A stretch of 64,000 bases of DNA from Hymenobacter monticola (GTDB lineage: Bacteria > Bacteroidota > Bacteroidia > Cytophagales > Hymenobacteraceae): the NCBI RefSeq assembly GCF_022811645.1, contig NZ_CP094534.1:248001-312000 (forward strand), written 5' to 3'. Positions 15,734-22,954 of the stretch are shown here, piece after piece; the stretch's first letter is position 1, and each line of letters starts with the position of its first letter. Both the position numbers and the translations under genes were made by a program. The notes beneath the pieces were generated by a model that was given only the letters and a program-made list of their open reading frames with translations, had not been told where the DNA came from and ran no database searches.

Positions 15734-18610
15734 ATGATGCGTCGCCCCCGCTCTCCCCGTCTGGCCCGCCGAAAGGCCGCGCCCAGCACCTGGCGGGCAG
15801 CCGAGCGGGCCGCCCGCCGGGCGGGCCCGGAAAATTCCGGCCCCGAGCTGCCCGCCTTTGGCCCGGGCCTGGCCGAGGTGCCGCTGATGTTGTTTGACTA
15901 CGACGTGCAGCGCCGCCAGCTGCGGCGCTGCAACCCGCACTGCGAATCGGTGCTGGGCTACACCGCGCAGGATTTATTGGCCCTGGGCCCGCGCCTGGCG
16001 CCCACGCTGCTGCACCCCGACTCGCAGAAGCAGGCGCAGCTGGGCAACCTGCACACCCTGCTGCACGCCGACCGGCCGCTGAGCTGGGACTGCCGCGTGC
16101 GGCACCGCGACGGCAGCTGGCGCTGGCTGCGCCTGCGCCTGCGGGCCAGCGCGCGCAACCCCCTCGGCAAAGTGCTCGAAATCACGGGCAGCGCCGAAGA
16201 CGTGACCCGCCACCGCGCCGCCGTGGAAGAGCTGCGCCAGAGCCGGCACCTGCTGCGCCAGGTGGTGGACCTGGTGCCGAACCTGATTTATATCTACGAC
16301 CTGCGCCAGGAGCGCAACGTCTACTCCAACCAGCGCCTGGAGCTGATGCTCGGCTACACCAGCGAAGAGCTGCTGGCTTTTCCGCAGGGCGCCCTGCTGC
16401 CTTCCCTGCTTGCCCCCGAGGAGCGGGAGCGGCTGCTGGCGCATTGGAACGATGTAGCACGCCTGCCCGATGGCGAAGTGCTGACCCTGGAATATGCCCT
16501 GCAGCACCGCAATGGCACGGTGCGCTGGCTGCGCAGCACCCACACGCCGTTTGCACGGGCCGCCAACGGCGACGTGACCAGCATCATCGGGGTGGCCGAG
16601 GACGTGACCGACCGCCGCGCCACCGACGCCCACCGCCGCGCCGCCACCGACCGCCTGGCCGAGCAGCACCGCCTGTTCCGCCAGGTCATCGACGCGCTGC
16701 CGCACCCCATCTACCTCAAAGACGGCCACGGCAACTACCAGCTGGCCAACCGGGCCATGGCCGCCCTCTACGGGCTGACGCCGGAAGAATTGGTGCGCTT
16801 CGATGCCGGCCACCTGCCCCAACTCAACAGCGGCGACACGGCCCGCTACATCGAGCAGGACCGGCAGGTGCTGGCCACCGGCGAGGACCTGACCGTGGAA
16901 GAATCGTACACCGCGCCCGACGGCACGGTGTCGTGGTTCAGCAGCGTGAAACGCCTGTTTGTGCGCGCCGACGGCACCGCCCAGGTGCTGGGCCTCGACA
17001 GCAACATCACCGAGCTCAAGCGCACCCAGCAGGCGCTGGAAAAAGCCATTGGCGAAGCCCAGGTGGACGTGCAGGCCAAAGAGGACTTTCTGGCGAACAT
17101 GAGCCACGAAATCCGCACGCCCCTGCACGGCATTCTGGGACTGACGGGGGTGCTGGCCAAAACCAGCCTCAGCCGCAGCCAGCACGACTACCTGCGCCTG
17201 CTGGGCGAGTCGGCCGAGCACCTGCTCACGGTGCTGAACGACGTGCTCACCACCGCCCGCCTCGGCGCGGGCAAGCTGCAGCCCGAAACCACGCCCTTCA
17301 ACCCCACCGAGCTGTTGGCGGGCTGCGCGGCCTTGCTGCGGCCCCGCGCCCGCGAGAAAGGCCTGCGCCTGCGCATTGAGCGGCCCGCCGCGCTGCCCGA
17401 GGTGCTGGGCGACGCCCACCGGCTGCGCCAGGTACTGCTCAACCTGGTAAGCAATGCCATTAAGTTCACCGAAACCGGACAGGTGCGGCTGCGCTGCCGG
17501 CGGGTGCCCGCGCCCCTGCGCCACGCCGAGCCCGCCGACACGGTGTGGCTGCAGTTTGTGGTGAGCGACACCGGCCTGGGCATTGCGCCCGACACCCTGG
17601 ACAAGGTGTTCGAGCCCTTTGCCCAGGCCGCCGCCAGCACCGACCGCGAGTTTGGCGGCTCGGGCCTGGGCCTGAGCATTTCCGAGGGCCTGGTGCGCCT
17701 GATGGGCGGCACGCTGCGCGTGAGCAGCGAGCTGCACCAGGGCAGCACGTTTGCCTTCACCCTGCCGCTGCGGCCTGTGCCGGCCGCGGTGCCTCCGCCC
17801 GCCCCCGCCCCGGCCGGGCTCAGCGAAACGGGGGCCGGCCGCATTCTGCTGGTCGAAGACAACCTGGTGAACAGCCTGCTGGCCGAAACCGTGCTGCGCA
17901 ACTGGGGCTTTCAGGTGACGACGGCCGCCAGCGGCCCGGCCGCCATCCAGCTCTTCGAGCACCGGCCCTTCGACCTCGTGCTGATGGACATTCAAATGCC
18001 CGGCATGGACGGCGAAACGGCCGCCCGCGCCCTGCGCCAGCACCCCGAGGCCGCCCGGGCGGCCACGCCCATCATTGCCCTCACGGCCCGTGCCCAGGCC
18101 GGCGAGGCCGAGCGCCTGATGGGCGCCGGCTTCGACGGCTACCTCTCCAAACCCTACCGCGAAGAACAACTCCTCGAAACCATGCGCGCCGTGCTGGCCC
18201 GCCATGCCGCCGCGGCCGAACCCTACTCCGCTTACCAAACTCCTGACCCTATGGCTTCTGCAAAACCCCTCTACGACCTGAGCAACGTGCGCCAGCTGGT
18301 GCGCCAGGATGAAACCATTGTGCGCCGCCTGGCCTGGGCCTTCATCGAAACCACGCCCGCCATCCTCACCGCCCTCGACGAGGCCCTGGTGAAGCCCGAC
18401 TGGGAGGCCGTGGGCGACGCCGCTCACCACCTCAAAAGCTCGCTCGACGGCCTGGGCGTGGAAAGCCTGCGCCACGTCATCCGCGAAATTGAGGCCTACG
18501 GCAACGCGGCGCCTGACCCCGCCCACGCCGCCCGGCAGATTGCCCAGGTGCGCGCCGTGACCGAGGAGGTGATGGCCGCGCTGCGCGCCGAATTTCCGGA
18601 ACAAGCTTAG
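15734..18610 (+). CDS. Hybrid histidine kinase: PAS x3, HisKA, HATPase, receiver, HPt
   Basis: From the ATG at 15734 (or the adjacent one at 15737) the protein has 958 residues. The first part, after a basic and Ala-rich N-terminus, holds three PAS domains (for example GYTAQDLLALGP, GYTSEELLAFP, GLTPEELVRFD) without membrane segments, so it should be a cytoplasmic sensor. HisKA follows with His458 in NMSHEIRTPLHG, then the ATPase domain (LNLVSNAIKFTE, DTGLGIAP, GGSGLGLSI). A receiver carries Asp752 (LVLMDIQMPGMDG), and the C-terminal HPt domain has His898 in AAHHLKSS. Phosphate can flow His-Asp-His within the protein and on to the response regulator encoded just upstream. The ligand sensed by the PAS domains is not evident. 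Confidence 0.94.
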   Translation: MMRRPRSPRLARRKAAPSTWRAAERAARRAGPENSGPELPAFGPGLAEVPLMLFDYDVQRRQLRRCNPHCESVLGYTAQDLLALGPRLAPTLLHPDSQKQAQLGNLHTLLHADRPLSWDCRVRHRDGSWRWLRLRLRASARNPLGKVLEITGSAEDVTRHRAAVEELRQSRHLLRQVVDLVPNLIYIYDLRQERNVYSNQRLELMLGYTSEELLAFPQGALLPSLLAPEERERLLAHWNDVARLPDGEVLTLEYALQHRNGTVRWLRSTHTPFARAANGDVTSIIGVAEDVTDRRATDAHRRAATDRLAEQHRLFRQVIDALPHPIYLKDGHGNYQLANRAMAALYGLTPEELVRFDAGHLPQLNSGDTARYIEQDRQVLATGEDLTVEESYTAPDGTVSWFSSVKRLFVRADGTAQVLGLDSNITELKRTQQALEKAIGEAQVDVQAKEDFLANMSHEIRTPLHGILGLTGVLAKTSLSRSQHDYLRLLGESAEHLLTVLNDVLTTARLGAGKLQPETTPFNPTELLAGCAALLRPRAREKGLRLRIERPAALPEVLGDAHRLRQVLLNLVSNAIKFTETGQVRLRCRRVPAPLRHAEPADTVWLQFVVSDTGLGIAPDTLDKVFEPFAQAAASTDREFGGSGLGLSISEGLVRLMGGTLRVSSELHQGSTFAFTLPLRPVPAAVPPPAPAPAGLSETGAGRILLVEDNLVNSLLAETVLRNWGFQVTTAASGPAAIQLFEHRPFDLVLMDIQMPGMDGETAARALRQHPEAARAATPIIALTARAQAGEAERLMGAGFDGYLSKPYREEQLLETMRAVLARHAAAAEPYSAYQTPDPMASAKPLYDLSNVRQLVRQDETIVRRLAWAFIETTPAILTALDEALVKPDWEAVGDAAHHLKSSLDGLGVESLRHVIREIEAYGNAAPDPAHAARQIAQVRAVTEEVMAALRAEFPEQA

Positions 18611-18742
18611 CGGCCGAAGCCGGCCGCGGCTCTAAATGCCTAAATCTTATTGAAACCTGCCTTCGCCGTTTGGGGTTGAATGCACACACGGTGGCTCCCC
18701 GACCGGGGCTGCTTTTTATCCACTTGCTTTTCGTCTAACATT

Positions 18743-18850
18743 ATGTTTCTGTTCATGCTCGGCCTGCTCGTTGTGACGGCCATCCTCGCTTATAGCACCG
18801 TTAACGACATCAAGGAAATGCTGACGCCCGCTCCGGTGCGCGTGAAGTAA
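18743..18850 (+). CDS. 35-residue single-pass membrane microprotein
   Basis: ATG at 18743 opens a 35-codon frame: a hydrophobic first half (MFLFMLGLLVVTAILAY) that can span a membrane once, then a short polar tail STVNDIKEMLTPAPVRVK. A terminator starts 21 bases after its TAA, and the hybrid kinase gene ends 132 bases before it, so it looks like an independent short transcription unit. I do not recognise the family. The good transmembrane helix and tidy gene boundaries argue that it is real, but it is short enough to be chance. Confidence 0.5.
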   Translation: MFLFMLGLLVVTAILAYSTVNDIKEMLTPAPVRVK

Positions 18851-18871
18851 TTTCCAGCCGTTTGGTTAAAT

Positions 18872-18901
18872 AAAAAAAGCAGCCCGAAAGCTGCTTTTTT
18901 T
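18872..18901. terminator. Perfect 12-bp bidirectional terminator
   Basis: Arms 18872-18883 and 18890-18901 (A7-GCAGC and its complement) enclose a 6-base loop. T7 on the plus strand follows the microprotein gene; the mirror T-run serves the convergent gene ending at 18938. Confidence 0.88.
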
Positions 18902-18937
18902 ATTGTCCTAGCTGAGCCAGCGAGCTGGCGGAGATGC

Positions 18938-19330
18938 TTAGCGGATGACCAGCTTGCACATCTGGCTGTTGTTGTCGGATTCGAGGCGCACGTAGTAGAG
19001 GCCGTTGGCAAACTTGCTCAGGTCGAGCATTTTAGTGTAACGGTCGTTGAGTTCGGTCAGGGTTTCGCGGTACATTACCGAACCGATGACGTTGAGTACG
19101 CTCAGCTCTACCTTTTTGCCCTGCTGGTTGTTGATGGTCAGGTGCACGATGCCGGTGCTGGGGTTGGGGTACACCACCAGGGTTTTCTCATCGTTGCCGG
19201 GCTTGCTGCCTTGCTGGCCGGGGCGGTGCAGGGGGGCAGCGTCGGCAACGGGCAGCGTGCGCAGCACCGGGCCCAGGCCCAGGCTCAGGCCCGCACACAA
19301 CAAGAAAGATAGAAAGTAGCGTTGCATCAT
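18938..19330 (-). CDS. Minimal secreted protein consisting of signal peptide, short linker and T9SS sorting domain
   Basis: The 130-residue protein starts with a signal peptide (MMQRYFLSFLLCAGLSLGLGP), has a linker of about 25 residues (RPGQQGSKPGNDEK), and then a full type A T9SS sorting domain from LVVYPNPSTGIVHLTI to CKLVIR. There is no room for a passenger domain. The complete, well-conserved motifs and signal peptide argue against simple decay. On the minus strand a TACCTTTG box at 19399-19406 could be its -7 element. A role as a small secreted or surface peptide, or as a remnant of a longer protein, are both possible. Confidence 0.8.
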   Translation of the reverse strand: MMQRYFLSFLLCAGLSLGLGPVLRTLPVADAAPLHRPGQQGSKPGNDEKTLVVYPNPSTGIVHLTINNQQGKKVELSVLNVIGSVMYRETLTELNDRYTKMLDLSKFANGLYYVRLESDNNSQMCKLVIR

Positions 19331-19501
19331 AATATAGTTAGCGGTGGAAAGACGCGTGAGGCGTAGAGGAGATAACGAGAAATGGTGATTTTAGTTGACA
19401 AAGGTAAGGCAGTTAATTTGCCGGCCCACTCTTAATATACAGAAACCTCGATGAATTACGTTGTTTTCGCTTCCGCCGTTCTCATTTTGCCGACCAACTA
19501 A

Positions 19502-20620
19502 GTGGATATTCTCCTGATTGGTGGCGGGCTGGCCGGCCTGGCGGCCTCCCTCGACCTGGCCGGGCGCGGCCACCGCGTGGCGGTGGTGGAGCGCAAGCAG
19601 TACCCCTTTCATAAGGTGTGCGGCGAGTACGTGAGCAACGAAGTCCTCCCCTACCTGCGTCGCCTTGGGGCCGACCCGGCGGCGCTGGGCCCGGCCGCCA
19701 TCACGCAGTTTCTGCTGTCGTCGCCGGGTGGGCGCACCCTCACCGCGCCGCTCGACCTGGGCGGCTTCGGCGTGAGTCGCTACATGCTCGACGATTTTCT
19801 GTACCAACAGGCCGTGGCACGGGGCGTTACGTTTTACCTGAAAAGCACGGTAACGGACGTGACCTTTGACACCGAGGCCGACCAGCACGTGGTGGCGTTG
19901 GCCGACGGCCGCCAGCTCGCGGCCCGCGTGGTGCTGGGCACCTACGGCAAGCGCGCCAACCTGGACCGGCAGCTGCAACGCGGCTTTTTTGGGCAACGCT
20001 CGCCTTACCTGGGTGTGAAGTACCACCTGCGCCTGCCCGGCTTTGCGCGCGACGTGATTGCGCTGCACAACTTCGCCGACGGCTACGCGGGCATCTCGGC
20101 CATTGAGGCCGACAAGCTGTGCTTCTGCTACCTCACCACCCGCGAGAACCTGCGCCGCCACGGCAACATCCCGGCCATGGAAGCCGAAGTGCTGGCTCAA
20201 AACCCCCGTCTGCGCGAGATTCTGGGCGCGGCGGAGATGCTATACCCGCAGCCGGAGGTGATAAATGAAATTTCCTTCGCGCCCAAGCAGCCCGTGGAAG
20301 AGCACATCCTGATGGTGGGCGACGCGGCCGGGCTCATTACCCCGCTGTGCGGCAACGGCATGGCCATGGCCCTGCACGGCGCGGCCCTGGCGGCAGCGGC
20401 AGCACACGATTTTCTCACCCAAAAAACCACGCGGGCGGGCCTGGAAGGGGCGTATGCGCGGGCCTGGCAGGCGCAGTTTGGCGCGCGGCTGCGGGTGGGG
20501 CGGGCCGTGCAGCGGCTGTTCGGCGGGCCGGTGCTGAGCGAGCTGGTGGTGGGCGGCCTGCGCCACTGGCCGGGCGCGGTGCAAGCCTTGATGCGCCGCA
20601 CGCACGGCCGGGAATTCTGA
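19502..20620 (+). CDS. FAD-dependent monooxygenase/reductase of the geranylgeranyl-reductase family, T3PKS-linked
   Basis: The 372-residue flavoprotein starts at a GTG immediately after a stop codon, and the first residues form the dinucleotide-binding fold ILLIGGGLAGLAASLDLAGRGH. Further marks are the substrate-side CGEYVSNE segment near 40 and the second FAD motif LMVGDAAGLITPLCGNGM near 264. Such enzymes hydroxylate aromatic rings or reduce isoprenoids. The downstream genes encode a type III polyketide synthase and a methyltransferase, the same trio as SrsC, SrsA and SrsB in Streptomyces, where the flavoprotein hydroxylates the resorcinol ring. A similar tailoring role is inferred here. 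The gap to the next gene is 242 bases, so joint transcription is likely but not certain. Confidence 0.85.
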   Translation: MDILLIGGGLAGLAASLDLAGRGHRVAVVERKQYPFHKVCGEYVSNEVLPYLRRLGADPAALGPAAITQFLLSSPGGRTLTAPLDLGGFGVSRYMLDDFLYQQAVARGVTFYLKSTVTDVTFDTEADQHVVALADGRQLAARVVLGTYGKRANLDRQLQRGFFGQRSPYLGVKYHLRLPGFARDVIALHNFADGYAGISAIEADKLCFCYLTTRENLRRHGNIPAMEAEVLAQNPRLREILGAAEMLYPQPEVINEISFAPKQPVEEHILMVGDAAGLITPLCGNGMAMALHGAALAAAAAHDFLTQKTTRAGLEGAYARAWQAQFGARLRVGRAVQRLFGGPVLSELVVGGLRHWPGAVQALMRRTHGREF

Positions 20621-20862
20621 GATTTTAGTAGTTAGAAGTAAGTACTGCGCTATCAGATAATATCCCGCTAACGCCACGCGGAATCTCATTACTCACTGCT
20701 TCATTCTCACTACTTGCTCAGCCCACGCCAAAAAGTTATTGTCGGGATTTTAGCCAAGCTGCGCGCGAAACTGTTTGTAATCCCGTAAATAGGGCTTGCC
20801 AAGGCGCGGAGGGTATTCCGGGCGGCGGCCCTGCCCTCTTTCGCCCGCAATTCCTTTCCGGC

Positions 20863-22074
20863 ATGCCGAGTTATTTAGGTGCCATTGGCACCGCCAATCC
20901 TGTCCACCGCATTGCCCAGCCGCAGATAGCCGAGTTCATGGCCGGCGCGCTGGGCTTTGGCGAGGCCGACACGCGCAAGCTGCGGGCGCTCTACCGCGTG
21001 TCGGGCATCGAGCACCGCTACTCGGTGCTGCCCGACTACGGCCGGGCCAACGGCGAGTACATCTTCTTCCCGAACACGCCCGACCTGGAGCCCTTCCCCA
21101 GCGTGGGCCTGCGCATGGCCGCCTACCGCCGCGAAGCCCTGCCCCTGGCCGTGGAAGCCGTACGCAATAGCTTGAATCAGGTGCCCGATGTGGCCGTGAG
21201 CAGCATTACGCACCTCGTGACGGTGAGCTGCACGGGCATGTACGCGCCGGGGCTGGATATTGAATTGGTGCGGGCCCTGGGCCTGCGCGCCGACGTGCGC
21301 CGCACCTGCGTGAATTTTATGGGCTGCTACGCGGCCGTGAATGCCGTGAAGCTGGCCGATGCCTTTTGCCAGGCCGACGCCAGCGCTCGGGTGCTCATCG
21401 TGAGCGTGGAGCTGTGCACGCTGCACTTCCAGAAAAGCCGGGAGGAAGACCACCTCGTGAGCAACGCGCTGTTTGGCGACGGCGCGGCCGCCTGCCTGGT
21501 GCAAGCCGAGCCGCTGCCCAACGACGCGCCCGGCCTGGCCCTGCAGGCCTTTCATTGCGGGCTGGAGCCCGACGGGCACGACGACATGGCTTGGCACATC
21601 AACGACTTCGGGTTTGAGATGACGCTGAGCAGCTACGTGCCCAAGCTCATTCAGCGCGGCATCCGCCAACTCACCGATGGGCTATTGGAAAGCCTGCCGG
21701 TGCAGCTGGGCGACGTGCGGCACTTCGCCATTCACCCCGGTGGCCGCAAGATTCTGGAAACCATCGAAACCGAGCTGGGCCTGACGCGCGACGACAACCG
21801 CCACGCCTACCGCGTGCTGCGCGACTACGGCAACATGTCGTCGGCCACGGTGCTGTTTGTGCTGCGCGACGTGCTGGCCGCCGCCACCCCCGCCGACCAC
21901 GGCGCGCCGGTGCTCAGTTTCGCCTTCGGCCCGGGCCTGACGATGGAGGCGATGCTGATGCAGTTATCGGGGAGCAGTGAGCCGCTAGCCGATAACAGTG
22001 AACAGCTTGCCGTTGCGACGAATCTGCCACAAGAGAAGATGGAGCGGGCTGCAAAACTGATAACCGTTAACTGA
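20863..22074 (+). CDS. Type III polyketide synthase (chalcone synthase-like)
   Basis: The protein has the thiolase-fold motifs and the complete catalytic triad of type III PKS: Cys155 in NFMGCYAAVNA, His291 in FAIHPGGRKIL and Asn324 in DYGNMSSATVLF. The conserved GPGLTMEA loop follows at 357-364. It would extend an acyl starter with malonyl-CoA and cyclise the product to a resorcinol or pyrone. The family normally ends near residue 367; here 36 further residues of low similarity follow, and their DNA contains inverted repeat pieces, suggesting a recent extension. The methyltransferase gene starts 16 bases downstream, so they share a transcript. Confidence 0.93.
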   Translation: MPSYLGAIGTANPVHRIAQPQIAEFMAGALGFGEADTRKLRALYRVSGIEHRYSVLPDYGRANGEYIFFPNTPDLEPFPSVGLRMAAYRREALPLAVEAVRNSLNQVPDVAVSSITHLVTVSCTGMYAPGLDIELVRALGLRADVRRTCVNFMGCYAAVNAVKLADAFCQADASARVLIVSVELCTLHFQKSREEDHLVSNALFGDGAAACLVQAEPLPNDAPGLALQAFHCGLEPDGHDDMAWHINDFGFEMTLSSYVPKLIQRGIRQLTDGLLESLPVQLGDVRHFAIHPGGRKILETIETELGLTRDDNRHAYRVLRDYGNMSSATVLFVLRDVLAAATPADHGAPVLSFAFGPGLTMEAMLMQLSGSSEPLADNSEQLAVATNLPQEKMERAAKLITVN

Positions 22075-22090
22075 CAACTGCTCCCTGAGA

Positions 22091-22792
22091 ATGTTTGCAG
22101 AACGCGCTTCCGGTCCCGAGCTGATGGACGACCTGACGCTGGCCTCCGACGCCCTGCGCCAGAACCTCGACGAGCTGGAAACCATCAATACCTGGCTGGG
22201 CGGCTACGCGCCAGTACTTAACGCGTTGGACCGCCTACGACCGCAGTTTCCGGCCGGCCGGCCCCTGCGCGTGGCCGACCTGGGCAGCGGCGGCGGCGAT
22301 ACCCTGCGGCAGATAGCCCGCTGGGCCCGCAAAAAGAGGGTTGCTGTAGAATTAAGCGGCATTGATGCCAACGAATTCATGCTGGATTATGCCGCTAGTA
22401 AAAGTGCAGACTACACTGAAATCAGCTACCGGCAGTTCGATATTTTCTCGCCTGAGTTCCAGGCCCAGCCCTACGATATACTCACGTGCAGCCTGTTTTG
22501 CCACCACTTCACTGACGAGGAATTAGTGACGCTGCTGCGGCATTGGCAGCAGCAGGCGCAAGTGGCCGTCGTTATCAACGACCTGCACCGGCACTGGCTG
22601 GCCTACCACAGCATCAAGTGGCTGACGCGGCTGCTGGGCGGCTCCTACCTGGTGCAACACGACGCGCCGCTGTCGGTGGCCCGGGCCTTCCGCCGCGCCG
22701 ACTGGGTGGCACTGCTGGCACGGGCGGGCATCACGCGGTATGAGCTGCGCTGGCGCTGGGCGTTTCGCTGGCAGCTGGTGCTGCTGAAATAA
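22091..22792 (+). CDS. SAM-dependent methyltransferase linked to the type III PKS
   Basis: The 233-residue protein carries the class I methyltransferase motif I VADLGSGGGDTL, an acidic residue ending strand 2 (GIDANEFM) and the post-motif segment DILTCSLFCHHF, which resembles the ubiquinone/menaquinone and polyketide O-methyltransferases. It follows the polyketide synthase by 16 bases. Methylation of a phenolic hydroxyl of the PKS product is the simplest role. The N-terminus lacks a signal peptide, so it acts in the cytoplasm, perhaps at the membrane because of the hydrophobic basic C-terminal part. Confidence 0.88.
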   Translation: MFAERASGPELMDDLTLASDALRQNLDELETINTWLGGYAPVLNALDRLRPQFPAGRPLRVADLGSGGGDTLRQIARWARKKRVAVELSGIDANEFMLDYAASKSADYTEISYRQFDIFSPEFQAQPYDILTCSLFCHHFTDEELVTLLRHWQQQAQVAVVINDLHRHWLAYHSIKWLTRLLGGSYLVQHDAPLSVARAFRRADWVALLARAGITRYELRWRWAFRWQLVLLK

Positions 22793-22954
22793 GCGCGGGC
22801 GCAGATAAGTCTGGAATCGCATGTTCTTAGTCTGGGATTGCCGATTGTCAGCCACTGAATGGCATCGCCATTATTTTTCTGATAAGCAGCCAAATGAGAA
22901 TTGAATTTTGCTATCTTGGGCCTATTGTATTTTCTCACTTTCCTCATTCACAGT

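Noticed and set aside
15974..18604. 876-residue open frame on the minus strand opposite the hybrid kinase gene
   Set aside because: High-GC codon bias keeps the opposite frame open; the product is low-complexity Gly/Ala/Gln/His-rich without motifs, while the plus strand has clear kinase domains.
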